NCBI GenBank assembly: GCA_006937955.1
Contig: SSNP01000008.1
Span: forward strand, 7,120,083 to 7,184,082
Origin: Pachypanchax playfairii
Taxonomy: Eukaryota > Chordata > Actinopteri > Cyprinodontiformes > Aplocheilidae
Direction: 5' to 3'
DNA: 64,000 nt
A program made the position numbers and the translations under genes. How positions within the stretch are numbered: the first letter of the stretch is position 1; each line of letters begins with the position of its first letter. Below, one piece after another: positions 1-10,494 of this stretch. The notes beneath the pieces were generated by a model. The model did not search any database and had not been told where the DNA came from. It saw nothing but the letters and a program-made list of their open reading frames with translations.

Positions 1-591
1 GAAAATGGCTATACAGTCAGGAAGTTGTTTATCAAAACAATAAATCAATATAAATAGCAACATTTACAAATAAATATGAATAATTTAACACAAGTGAAAA
101 AGTCCATTTTTGTTCCATTTATATGGATACACCTTCATAAAATGGGAATTGTTGGTGATATTAAAGTCCTGTTTGTGGCACATTACTGTACATGCAGTGA
201 TATGCATATGATAAGATTTTCAAATTTTAAGTTTTAAAATTTTAAAGTTGTTTCTGTTTTTGTTTTAGGATAAACAACAGAAATATAACGTATGTGTGTT
301 TGTATAAACGCCTGTGTGTCTTTGGGGGTGGGGTATTTTCTGCATGTGCATGTGCATGTGTGTATGTGCATGTACCTTTTTGCAAGATTCAATTATGTAT
401 GTGCATGACGCATTATCAGTACAAAGTACAGAAGCTGTGTTGTGTTGCATAGTCTTGGTTTTATTGCATCAATTCCAGTTAATTGCAGCTATTTTGTGTC
501 GCACAGCTCAAAGTGTTGACATAAAAAAAAAATCAATATGTTTATTCTATCTTCTGATGGACAATGAACAATAAAGAAGAAGACAGGAAAT
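1..591. other. non-coding left edge, no gene recognised
   Basis: AT-rich sequence with no credible gene. A short imperfect alternating GCATGTGCATG/TGTATG run lies at about 341-374. Short open frames here have no recognisable domain and look like chance frames. The stretch ends where the duplicated block shared with 8659 onward becomes visible. Confidence 0.6.
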
Positions 592-1139
592 ATGAGGTGA
601 GACAGGAGAGTGAGAGAAGCAACACAAGCCCCCACCTGCTCTGTGGTTTTGTGCCACTGAGAGAGAAACATGTTCTGCCTTTTGACCAACTGTGTGCTGA
701 GCTTGATGAAGACCACAAACCAAAATGTTCCATTCTGATAATATAATAATGCAGTTTTAGTCCCTTAATAATTGTTATTTTCGATACTTTTCAGTTTGTG
801 GAATTTCTCAGCAGATTTCTGAGCAGAGTGGAGTTGGAATGATATTCAGAGGTGTTAGTATCTTAATAAACTTTGCACACTTTTTAAATAAAAAGAATAC
901 AGGTTCAGTGTAGTTTCATATTTATGCTCTTCTCATAACACCTAAAAGTGAAGAATGCATGTGACAGTGAAAGTAAAATTCTGAATTTATAAAGTGTTAA
1001 AGATGAGCAATGTGAAGGAGGTCACACCTTCAGCACTCTGTGCTCTAATCTTCCTGCATAAATGACAGAAAGTGGGTGGGTCATCGCTTCTGATGTGGCA
1101 CCTTTTAATTGGCTGGATGCAACAGCAGTGAAAACAGTT

Positions 1140-1204
1140 TCCTTGTTTGTTTGTTTGTTTGTTTGTTTGTTTGTTTGTTTGTTTGTTTGTTTGTTTGTTT
1201 GTTT
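1140..1204. repeat. (GTTT)n microsatellite
   Basis: About 16 tandem GTTT/TTTG units. The equivalent place in copy 2 of the duplication (about 9258-9275) has only about three units, so the tract expanded or contracted after duplication. Confidence 0.95.
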
Positions 1205-1574
1205 GAGCAAAGTTTTATAATGCATGTCAGATAATTTGCTTTTGTGTTTAAGTTTGTGTTTAGGTTTGTGTTACGGATGTCCAAATGTTCAGACTGAAGA
1301 CAAAAATGGGATTTTTTTTATTTTTTGATAACTCTTTTTTTTTTTTTTTTTTTTCTACAGTTTCAGAAATACACTGAGTAGGTTTTTAAACTTTATGATC
1401 AAATTGACCAATAATAGTTGGTTTCATACAGGAAGTGTTTTAATTTAACCATTGAGAAACATTTTTTTTTTAGTATACGTGTGAAAGGAGTGTCATAAGA
1501 AAATGTTAAAAATCAAAGTGCACTGGTCAAGAAAGCCTAATATGAAAAAGTAACAGATACTATATTTTAAGTTT

Positions 1575-2482
1575 AGAAAAAAGCCATGGGTCTCATGTTT
1601 AGGCTATTTGTGGGGGGTTGGGGGCATGGCTACTGGTGGGGTCATGGGGGCCATGGGTTGTGGGGGCCTGAGGTCTGGTGTGCTGTCAATGCTAGGCATT
1701 TTGGGGGGGGTGGGGTGTCTTGGCTAGATGGGGGTCTGCAACAGCCCCTGGTTGGGTTGCTGTGTCTGCTGGAGAGGTGGGGTCTGCTTTGTTTCCTCAC
1801 TGGGGGCAGATTTGGGCATCTGCGGCTGCATCCTGATGGGGTTCAAGGGGGCACTCACTTCTTGGACGGGGTGGGCCACTAGGATGAGAGTCAGTGGATG
1901 GGTGCCTCTCGTGGAGTCGGATGATATCTGGAATTTGAACAGATTGAGGCTTTCCAGTCCTGGTGGCTGGGGGGTTGTGGAATGCACTACACTGGGCTCC
2001 ACCAATCTCTGCCTGCTGGGGGGACCACATCCCACCTGGGGCAGCTGGATTCAGGGAGCTGTTCTTGTTCCTGGTCCCAGTTGGATTGGTGAAGACAGAG
2101 GCGGAAGCCAGATAGTGGGACAGTCAGGAACCTGACCCCTCAATGGGGACTGACTGCTCTTAGGTGCCCAGTCAGTATCATATATTATACGCATACTTGG
2201 GTTTTGGGGGATGGGGTTTGGTGGTTTGGTGGTTTGGGGAGTTTTGTGGGGGCTTCCTCCTTTACGTCTACTCACTCCTGCGCTAGTCTTGTCATTCAAT
2301 TACATTTATATTATAGACATGTAGGGACAGACAGAATAGCTCTTGGTCCCATCTGAACTGTCCTCCCCATTTTTAATGCACTAGTGTCACATACATCATT
2401 ACCCACCATCACAGTACACACACACCCAAGTAATTGGAAACACACAGCTGACCCATGCTAAACAGGTGAGAGAGATTATTGG
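1575..2482. mobile_element. copy-specific inserted segment, unclassified
   Basis: This segment interrupts the homology between the two duplicated blocks: homology stops near 1565 and resumes at about 2483 (ATTAAGATCACTCAGG). The first part (1586-2280) is unusually G-rich on the plus strand (repeated GGGG, TGGGG), unlike its AT-rich surroundings. The last part (about 2280-2470) looks like a dispersed-repeat 3' region. Copy 2 has different sequence in the same interval (about 9610-9862). I could not assign it to a family; the long frames on both strands are low-complexity and not convincingly coding. Confidence 0.5.
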
Positions 2483-2813
2483 GGACATTAAGATCACTCA
2501 GGTATTTGCTGTTGAAGTATCCAGTCTGCTTACATCATCATATATCTGTCTCACTTTTCATGGAGTGCCGTAGCCTGGGAACAAGGTTAGTACAAATGTT
2601 CTTAAGATTCAAACACCAAAGCATGATGCATGAGCAAGGCAAGCTAGGACTTGTTTTTTTTCCAAAGAGAAAACTAAAACAAAACCACCCCCTTCTTATT
2701 ATTTTAAAAGTAACAGTAACATAATGATGTGATTGGAACACAACATGAAACATAAATCAACAGATTGACGTTAGTACTGTTATAAGTGTTTATTGTGGAA
2801 AATGTGCTGATAT

Positions 2814-2910
2814 TATTTCCACTGTGGTAGTACTGTGAAATGCCATTTTAACAAAAGGCCAATCAGGTTGTTTCGCGATTGTTCCCTCCCACTTTATTTG
2901 GTGCATTAAA
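2814..2910 (+). promoter_or_regulatory. NITR-1 promoter module (ETS/RUNX, CCAAT, CTCCCACTTT)
   Basis: Three blocks lie upstream of the NITR-1 start and recur in the same order before NITR-2, NITR-3 and NITR-9. ATTTCCACTGTGGT at about 2815-2829 combines an ETS core (GGAA on the minus strand) with a RUNX-type TGTGGT. A CCAAT box (AGGCCAATCAG) has its CCAAT at 2859-2863. CTCCCACTTT follows at about 2886-2895. Conservation and spacing are seen; protein binding is inferred. Confidence 0.6.
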
Positions 2911-2976
2911 GTGAATCATCTTATGATGTGATGATTTACTGACAGTAACTGCAGCCACATGTGGATTCATTGAAAA

Positions 2977-4459
2977 ATGCTGATCATCTTTTATTCACTG
3001 CTGATACTCGGAGTTGGACGTGAGTGTGTGAAGTTTGTTTTTTCAAAGTTTTTTGCAATTAATCATGGCCCGTGGTGTATATATCTCTGTCTCTAACTGT
3101 CTGCTTAATTCTGTTTTCAGGATGCAAAGACAAACTGTTATTTGAAACACAAACTGTTGCAGCTGGAGATGATGTGACACTGAATTGTTCCCGACAAATG
3201 TCTGAGCATCGGGCGTTCTTATACTGGGTCAGACTAGTTTCTGGAAACTGGCCTGATTTCTTGGGAGGAACATATTCCTTCAATTATAATGGAACTATTA
3301 AGACTGCTCACTTCACAACAAAACAAGGACCTGGAACCTTTAACCTACATATCAATAAGATTAAGCAAAGTGATACTGGTCTTTACTACTGTATAAAAGT
3401 AAATCTGCTTGATATGACATTTTTACAAGGAACACTTTTGATAATTGAAGGTAACCAAAAGAGATTTTTTTTGTCTATGTTTTAATTTTTAGAGTAAAGG
3501 TCTTGGTAGAATGTGTAAAATATATTTTTTGAAAACTTTTTATTTTCCTTTTTTTTCTTTTGCAGGAAGAAAATCCAAGATCACCACCATCATTCAAAAT
3601 ACTCCATTTAACCGTGTCCCTCCAGGAAAACCAGTCACTCTACAGTGTTCAGTCTTCTTTAAATCTGAACAAAACACCTGTGTATCAAATCATAGAGTCT
3701 ACTGGTACAAAGCTGATTCAATGGAGTCTCATCCTAGTTTAATTTATGCTCCTGGAAACAGTAGTGATGAATGTGAGACGAGTCCTGAGTCTCTTTCTAC
3801 ACAGAAATGTGTCTACAACTTCTCCAGGAATGTTAGTTCATCTGATGCTGGAACTTATTTCTGTGCTGTGGCCACATGTGGAGAGATCATCTTTGGAAAT
3901 GGAACAAAACTGGATGTTGAAGGTACCTAAATTCCAATTCAAATAAATATGAAAATTATCTGCTTGTAATTAATGTTTATGTTTTTACAGAACTAAACAT
4001 GTGGAATTTAGAGAACACCATTATCTTTCTGCTGTCTCTTGCATTGACTGCAAGTGTTGTTGTTATATTCATCCTGACTTATACCATCAAGAAGAAAACT
4101 TGTAATTGTTCCCAAAGTAAGTAATTTCCCATTTCCCTCTTCAATATTTATAACAATAGATTTTCATCATTTACATCAAACTTCTCTTTGGTTCTTTGAA
4201 CATATTTTATTACAGACAGAGGTGATCAGCAAAGTGTGCAGGTAATGTGGAATGAATAGTCACATATTAATTTATGCATGTTTGTAACTGATTTCTGAGC
4301 TTTTCATAATATTCTTTCATCTTTCCACAGAGAAATGATGCCTCACTACTTTATTCTGCACCAAGATTCACCAGGAGGAAAGCTCAAAGAACAGAGACGG
4401 AGAACGTACGAACTTCCCAAGTGGTCTACTCAGCTATGAAAACATTAAACAGAGAATAA
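2977..4459 (+). CDS. nitr: NITR-1: novel immune-type receptor, V-I-TM, class C tail
   Basis: Type I membrane receptor of the teleost NITR family, thought to act on NK-like or T lymphocytes. Exons: 2977-3019 (hydrophobic leader MLIIFYSLL), 3121-3450 (V domain), 3566-3922 (I domain), 3991-4116 (TM), 4216-4241, 4331-4459; all have GT/AG ends and the sum gives 336 residues. The V domain has Cys (LNCSR), Trp (LYWVRLVSG) and DTGLYYC, and ends in a degenerate J-like QGTLLIIEG. The I domain has six cysteines, including YFCAVATC, and a J-like FGNGTKL. The TM segment (ALTASVVVIFIL) has no charge inside. The tail has LLYSAP and VVYSAM, both near-ITIMs with P or M at +3, so signalling is uncertain. The I domain is almost identical to that of NITR-2 while the V is not. 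The ATG was chosen because it opens the leader exon, as in every paralogue. Confidence 0.93.
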
Positions 4460-4544
4460 TATTTCTATTACTGTGAAATTATAAATCAGTTACAGTAAGT
4501 GGAATGAAATGTAAATATTACATTACATGACATTATACTTTAAT

Positions 4545-4800
4545 ACATATAAGTGACAGCTGTGTAGCGACGCAGTAGGTAGCACTGGTTCCCTGCAGTG
4601 AAAAGATCCTGTGTTCGAAACCAGCCTTGAAACTTTCTGCATGTTGTTTGCATGTTCTCCTTGTGTATGTGTGGGTTTTTCCAGGGTTTCTGACTTCCTG
4701 AGGTTAATTGGTAATGCCCTGTCTTTCGTCCAATAACTACTGGAAATAGACACCAGCTGAACAGGAATAAGAGGGTATAGATGATGACTGACATTTAAAT
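4545..4800 (+). mobile_element. tRNA-derived SINE
   Basis: A tRNA-like head contains an A-box-like part (GCAGTAGGTAGCACTG) and a B-box-like GTGTTCGAAACC at about 4610-4621. It is followed by the fish-SINE body TTTGCATGTTCTCC...GTGTGGGTTTTTCC. It lies just 3' of NITR-1. It is too decayed to be a working tRNA. Confidence 0.75.
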
Positions 4801-5621
4801 GCATATCTTCTTGATATGCTGTTACTTAGAGAAATTGAGGTCATTTTAATGAATCAAATCATTTTGGTGATGCTGTAAAGAACTGTGAATTGTTCTGCAT
4901 ACAACTGAACTATTGAACGGTATTGATGTATCAATCTGTGTGAACAATCAATTTAAATTATCCAGATTTTTGATGTTTACTCTGAGTGTGTTGCTTCTTT
5001 CCATAAACAGAATAAAAAAATTTTAAAACATGTATGTGTAATGTTATATTTAAAATAATATTCACAAATGATTTTTTATTAAAAGCAGAGATGCTGTCAA
5101 TCAGGACAGGACAGATTAAAAAAAAGTACACCCTCTGAACTTAAATCAAAATATATCTGGTCTGTGCCTGATAATAATGTCAGATAATTAACTTCTCAGG
5201 TGAAAAAAAAACCATTTTACACTGCATTATTTTTTCACAACAAACTAAGCTGAAATCAGAATAAAAAAAAATTAATAAAAAAAATACAGAACTAAGAAGG
5301 TAACAGCTGCTGCAGCAGTGTAATTGCTCGAGACAGGGAGTATCTCTTAGTGGTGTTGAACACAATGAAGGGGTCACAAAAACAGATGAATGGATGAATG
5401 AATAAGTTGTATGTGGTTTTATCTACATTTAGGGCCATGTAAACAGGATGATCTTGTAACTCTATTCATCTGGCAAGAAAAAAAAAAAACATTAAATTAA
5501 TTTCTGTACTTTGACTTTTTCTGGCATGAGTAAACAAATACTTCATCTTCAATATGATTATATAAGTATAGTTTAAAGTCACATTTTTTGACTTACATGT
5601 AGATTTACATTTTCTTTTCAG
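4801..5621. other. AT-rich intergenic stretch
   Basis: No gene or classifiable repeat recognised. It contains A/T homopolymers and the probable 3' flank of NITR-1. Confidence 0.6.
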
Positions 5622-6070
5622 TTCATATATATTACAACAACAAGCAAACCGTCTGTGCTGTTTTTCCCATTTATGTCATCTTGGTCGTAATTGTTTCAGC
5701 CGTCCCCATTTATGTCATCATGGAAAGGCTGTGGGATCGTTCAAGTGGTACTATGAATCAATTATTTTCTTTATATAAACTGAATTCAAAACTGCTATAA
5801 TAATATTTATTGTTAATGTGAATTGTTCATTCTAACAATGTGTTCATGATTCCAGCAAGAGTTTCTGTCCGAGGAAAGAATGGCACATGTAAAAATCTAA
5901 AGGTAAATATTTCAGAATATAATTTACACCAATAATCTGTTAAAGACTTTATTATCTCTCATTTTGTTCATTTTCTAAATAGCATTAAGGATAAACAGCT
6001 CTATAGTACTGCTGTAAGTGCAAATGCTGCAATGCAGAAGATCTACGCTGCCTTTCTACACGATTCTTAA
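5622..6070 (+). pseudogene. orphan NITR-type TM and class B tail exons
   Basis: Three exon-like blocks lie about 1.2 kb past the NITR-1 stop, with no Ig exon of their own. Block 1 (5622-5747, after TTTCTTTTCAG, before GTAC) is exactly 126 nt, phase 1 to 1, and encodes a hydrophobic stretch (AVFPIYVILVVIVSAVPIYV). Block 2 (5856-5902) is 47 nt, the same length and phase as tail exon 5 of NITR-5. Block 3 (5990-6070, after CATTAAG) runs in phase 0 to a stop and encodes QLYSTAV and KIYAAF, matching the class B tails of NITR-5 (MYSTV, RIYTAI) and NITR-10 (IYSAAV, RIYAAF). It is either the 3' remnant of a deleted NITR or an alternative 3' end for NITR-1, whose I exon ends in the compatible phase. 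Splice sites are intact; expression is unknown. The block-3 acceptor is the weakest, because a nearer TAG at 5980-5982 would lead to an immediate stop. Confidence 0.7.
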
Positions 6071-7576
6071 GTTAAAGGATTGAGTTAAAATAATAATTAT
6101 CATGTTATAGTTATGAACAAGCTGTAAATTTGTGTTGGACCAATTCAGTCAATTGTATCAGTTGTGTTGCTGTTTGATAAGTACAATACAAAAGTACAAC
6201 ATTGGTCTTTAAAAGGTCAGAAATGCCCCTTTGAGGGTTGAAACTGATATAAGGTACAAATTTGTACCATTTTAAGTTACTGCACCTGCACGCCTGGCCA
6301 AGGCTGGTTAATCTTCATTCTATTAAGTTTCATCCATAATTTTCAGATGTGGGTTTTAGATTTCAAAAAGTGGCCTAATTTTACTGTTTTACTGGAACAA
6401 CTTCATAAGGTACAAAAATGGACCTGGACTAAAAGGGTACACCCCCAGTCACAAGAAGGGTACAAATTCTTGCCGCTGGGGGTGTTCCTTTTTAAGAGAC
6501 ATTCCTGTTCCCTATAGTTTAGAAACATGTGGAATATCTGTGTCCACTAAATATAAAAATGCCTAGCATGCCACCCAAGATGGCGATCTGCATTAACTAG
6601 GTCAAGAGTGATGTCACTCGCTCAACCTCTACATTTTGCGTTGTTTTGTTTTCCTTTAAATTTATTTTGGAAATTATATGGACTTTGCTGTACTGCTCCT
6701 TGGACATTTATTTTCTTGTGAATGACCCATACCATACCTAGAATATAATTTAGTACTGTGTCATGTCTTCCTGTTTTGTGCCTGGGTTTTCACCCTGCAG
6801 TAGAGCAGCACTGTTCGGTGTTCATAACAGCATTAAATAACTCCTTATACAACATTAGATAAAAAGAGAACAAGTAAAACCACAAACCAAGTACCTTGTG
6901 TTCCAAAATACTCTCTGAAAATGTGTAACAATATTTTAAATCTGATTAACTGTGCTGTCTTTTGCTGGTCTCAAAGCACGATGAAAGAGGAAGCCACGGA
7001 AACAAAAGCAAACCACAAGCAGCAGATACACTGACAGACTAAATATGCAATAGGCCATCTCTTCTTCATTTGACCAATCAATTTAAAGTAAGCAGCTACC
7101 CATGAAAAACAGTGAAGCTGTTTACTCAGAACGCAACTGACTGTGAGCTGCAACCACATGAGAAGTGATAAATAGCCATGAGAGACTTTAGAAGACTAAT
7201 TATATTTTTTGATCATTTGAAGTTATTGTTTTATATTTACTTTGCTTTGAATTTTCTTTAACAACAAATTCAAACTTATCTAAAAATATATGTATTTTTG
7301 TGTTTTCAAAATCCCACCCTAAAAATTGTTGCTTCTTAGGTCTTGAAGTATTTAATAGTTGTTGCTTCTTTCTGGTTTTTATTTTAAATTATTCACTAAC
7401 ACTTTGTAATGCCAGCTAGTTCATCACTGAGTTCAATTATTGTGACTTTTATAAATTTAAATTAATTCAAGAGAATCTATAAGATTAAAATTTACAACCA
7501 GTTGTTTTTTTTTTCCTTTTTTAGAAAAGATTACATAAATGTAAAGAATGTGAGTGTTTGTATGTGTCTGCATGTG

Positions 7577-7580
<4 letters not shown>
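6071..7580. other. intergenic, with a possible MITE at about 6215-6510
   Basis: No gene recognised. Between about 6215 and 6510 there are several GGTACAAA/TTTGTACC palindromic pieces and a CACCCCCAG/CTGGGGGTG pair, suggesting a decayed inverted-repeat DNA element. The rest is AT-rich. Confidence 0.4.
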
Positions 7581-7623
<43 letters not shown>

Positions 7624-7909
7624 TTGTATTTCTGACCTCCTGAGGACCCATTTCCTGACTTTTACTATCTTTCTGGGGTCCGAGGGTTCTTGTGGGGACC
7701 GAAGCCTGGTCCCCATGAGGGGGACTCCCCTTTTTAGGGTTAAGGGTTAGGTTTATAGGTATGGTGTGAATAGAGTTTTAGTTAGTCTTAGGGTTAGTTA
7801 TAGATCAGTAATGGTTAAGGTTAGGAAAAGGGTTTGGGTTAGGTATAAATCTAGTTACTAAAATCAATGGAAGTCAATGGACAGTCCCCATAAGGATACC
7901 AAAACACAC

Positions 7910-8002
<93 letters not shown>
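7581..8002 (+). repeat. (TG)n-flanked, TTAGGG-rich repeat unit, copy 1
   Basis: A TG tract (7581-7620) is followed by a unit of about 290 bp (7622-7911) with GGGGACC, CTTTTTAGGGTTAAGGG and AGTCTTAGGGTTAG motifs. A much longer TG tract (7909-8002) follows and runs into the assembly gap. The same unit occurs twice more, inverted, at 21704-22326. The interstitial TTAGGG-like pieces resemble telomeric repeats, but this is a dispersed unit, not an array. Confidence 0.85.
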
Positions 8003-8658
8003 NNNNNNNNNNNNNNNNNNNNNNNNNNNNNNNNNNNNNNNNNNNNNNNNNNNNNNNNNNNNNNNNNNNNNNNNNNNNNNNNNNNNNNNNNNNNNNNNNN
8101 NNNNNNNNNNNNNNNNNNNNNNNNNNNNNNNNNNNNNNNNNNNNNNNNNNNNNNNNNNNNNNNNNNNNNNNNNNNNNNNNNNNNNNNNNNNNNNNNNNNN
8201 NNNNNNNNNNNNNNNNNNNNNNNNNNNNNNNNNNNNNNNNNNNNNNNNNNNNNNNNNNNNNNNNNNNNNNNNNNNNNNNNNNNNNNNNNNNNNNNNNNNN
8301 NNNNNNNNNNNNNNNNNNNNNNNNNNNNNNNNNNNNNNNNNNNNNNNNNNNNNNNNNNNNNNNNNNNNNNNNNNNNNNNNNNNNNNNNNNNNNNNNNNNN
8401 NNNNNNNNNNNNNNNNNNNNNNNNNNNNNNNNNNNNNNNNNNNNNNNNNNNNNNNNNNNNNNNNNNNNNNNNNNNNNNNNNNNNNNNNNNNNNNNNNNNN
8501 NNNNNNNNNNNNNNNNNNNNNNNNNNNNNNNNNNNNNNNNNNNNNNNNNNNNNNNNNNNNNNNNNNNNNNNNNNNNNNNNNNNNNNNNNNNNNNNNNNNN
8601 NNNNNNNNNNNNNNNNNNNNNNNNNNNNNNNNNNNNNNNNNNNNNNNNNNNNNNNNNN
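8003..8658. other. assembly gap (N run)
   Basis: 656 N bases. The gap begins inside a long TG tract, the probable cause of assembly failure, and ends exactly where copy 2 of the NITR-1/NITR-2 duplication becomes readable. One further isolated N lies at 8810. Confidence 0.99.
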
Positions 8659-10329
8659 ATGAGGTGAGACAGGAGAGTGAGAGAAGCAACACAAGCCCCC
8701 ACCTGCTCTGTGGTTTTGTGCCACTGAGAGAGAAACATGTTCTGCCTTTTGACCAACTGTGTGCTGAGCTTGATGAAGACCACAAACCAAAATGTTCCAT
8801 TCTGATAANTGTAATAATGCAGTTTTAGTCCCTTAATAATTGTTATTTTCGATACTTTTCAGTTTGTGGAGTTTCTCAGCAGATTTCTGAGCAGAGTGGA
8901 GTTGGAATGATATTCAGAGGTGTTAGTATCTTAATAAACTTTGCACACTTTTTAAATAAAAAGAATACAGGTTCAGTGTAGTTCAAGTTTCTGCAGATGT
9001 TTTCATCAAAAGGGGTTTATCCATTTACTTTTGAAGTTTTCATATTTATACTCTTCTCATATCACCTAAAAGTGAAGAATACATGTGAAAGTAAAATTCT
9101 TAATTTATAAAGTGTTAAAGATGAGCAATGTGAAGGAGGTCACACCTTCAGCACTCTGTGCTCTAATCTTCCTGCATAAATGACAGAAAGTGGGTGGGTC
9201 ATCGCTTCTGATGTGGCGCTTTTTAATTGGCTGGATGCAACAGCAGTGAAAACAGTTTCCTTGTTTGTTTGTTTATTTAGCAAAGGGGTGGATATGTCAT
9301 TTGCCTTTGTGTTTAGGTTTGTGTTACAGATGTCCAAATGTTCAGATTGAAGACAAAAAGGGCTTTTTTTTTTTTTTTGCTCAATTCATTTTGTTTTCTA
9401 CAGTTTCAGAAATACACTGAGTAGGTTTTTAAACTTCTTAATTAAATTATCCAATCACAGTTGGTCTCATACAGGAAGTGTTGTAAATTAACCATCGAGA
9501 AACAGGTTTTTTTGGGTATACATGTGAGAGGAGGGTCATAAGAAAATGCTAAAAAATCAAGTACAATGGTCAAGAAAACTTGATATTAAAAAGTAACAGA
9601 TATCTTTTAAGTCATAACACAGACACATATTTAGCATCTAAAGGTAAAGCGAGAGGGTATTACAAAGATAATTACCAGGAAAAAAAATCAAAGTGTAAAC
9701 TACTTTGCAAAAGATGCTGCATAACTAAATGGCTTGCTGAAACAGTTCCATGAATCGTATGAAGAGATGAACTTTGATTATAGGGGCATAAAATCCCCTT
9801 TGTCTCTACGTTTACTAGTTGGAAGGTGCAGACATTGTAAACATATGGGAGCCACCACTTTGTGATATTAAGATCACTCAGGTATTTGCTGTTGAAGTAA
9901 CCAGTCTGCTTACACCATCATACTGTATCTGTCTCACTGTTCAGGAAGTGCTGTAAACAAGGTTAAGTGCCTGGAAACAAGGTTAGTACAGATGTTCTGA
10001 GCGAGACAAGTTAGGACGATTTACTTTTTTCCCAATAGGAAAATAAAAATGTACCCACACCCTTCCTATTATTTTTAAAGCAACATAACACATCAATGAT
10101 TTAAAAATGTGTCATTTTGTGTCATGCACTCTTTTCCCTTTGTTTGTTAGGTGTTATGTTGATATTAGATTGATAAGATCAAAGATTCTGAGTGTTTTGT
10201 TAAGAAGACAGTCAGGTTTGCTGTAGTTTAATTTATTTTGTGTGAGTGACGAGAACACAACATGAAACATAAGACAAGAGATTGACATATGTCCTGTTTT
10301 ATGTGTTTCATGTGGAAAGTATGTTGGTA

Positions 10330-10425
10330 TTATTTCCACTGGGGTAGTACAGTAAAATGTCATTTTAACAAAAGGCCAATCAGGTTGTTTTGCGATTGTT
10401 CCCTCCCACTTTATTCGGTTACATT
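10330..10425 (+). promoter_or_regulatory. NITR-2 promoter module
   Basis: Same layout as NITR-1: TATTTCCACTGGGGTAG at 10331-10347 (the RUNX-type TGTGGT has become TGGGGT), CCAAT at 10376-10380, and CTCCCACTTT at about 10403-10412. The ETS core and CCAAT box are intact, while the RUNX-type half is damaged by one base. Function is inferred. Confidence 0.55.
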
Positions 10426-10494
10426 AAAGTGAATCGTCTTATGATGTGATGATTTACTGTCTGTAACTGCAGCCACAAGTGGGAAAATTTGAAA

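Larger units (their letters stand above)
592..4470. repeat. tandem duplication unit, copy 1 (carries NITR-1)
   Basis: From the ATGAGGTGAGAC at 592 onward, the sequence matches the block beginning at 8659 nearly base for base. The match covers the 5' flank (592 to about 1565), the promoter, all six NITR exons and the 3' flank. The offset is about 8.07 kb at the left end and about 7.5 kb over the gene. Copy 1 differs by an expanded GTTT tract (1140-1204) and a roughly 0.9-kb unrelated segment (about 1575-2482). The true left boundary of copy 2 is hidden by an assembly gap, so the unit could be longer. Confidence 0.9.

Noticed and set aside
1586..2135. Frames of about 100-135 codons on both strands in the G-rich segment
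   Set aside because: Low-complexity composition on both strands, copy-specific insertion, no domain.
3890..3922. J-like motifs taken as sign of a rearranging Ig or TCR locus
   Set aside because: The motif is inside the same exon as the I domain and no recombination signal was noticed next to it. The V-I-TM-tail plan fits NITR instead.
3560..3946. Alternative-frame ORFs overlapping I exons (also at 11016, 24033, 36164, 42321, 59157)
   Set aside because: Shadow frames of the I domain; they repeat in each paralogue because the exon is conserved, not because they are coding.
4545..4640. tRNA-like sequence with A and B boxes (also about 16090-16190 and 38016-38095)
   Set aside because: Each continues into a SINE body and cannot form a proper tRNA, so they are retroposons rather than tRNA genes.
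5982..5989. Splice acceptor directly after TAG at 5982 for the orphan tail exon
   Set aside because: It would read His then stop and drop the conserved tyrosine tail; the AG at 5988-5989 keeps the frame seen in NITR-5 and NITR-10.
7581..8002. Telomeric array
   Set aside because: TTAGGG-like pieces are few and degenerate, inside a unique unit also found in the middle of the window; no tandem hexamer array.
7851..8828. Long open frames of about 250-310 codons around the first gap
   Set aside because: They run through the N gap and a TG/CA tract (His-Thr or Cys-Val repeats); no real coding evidence.
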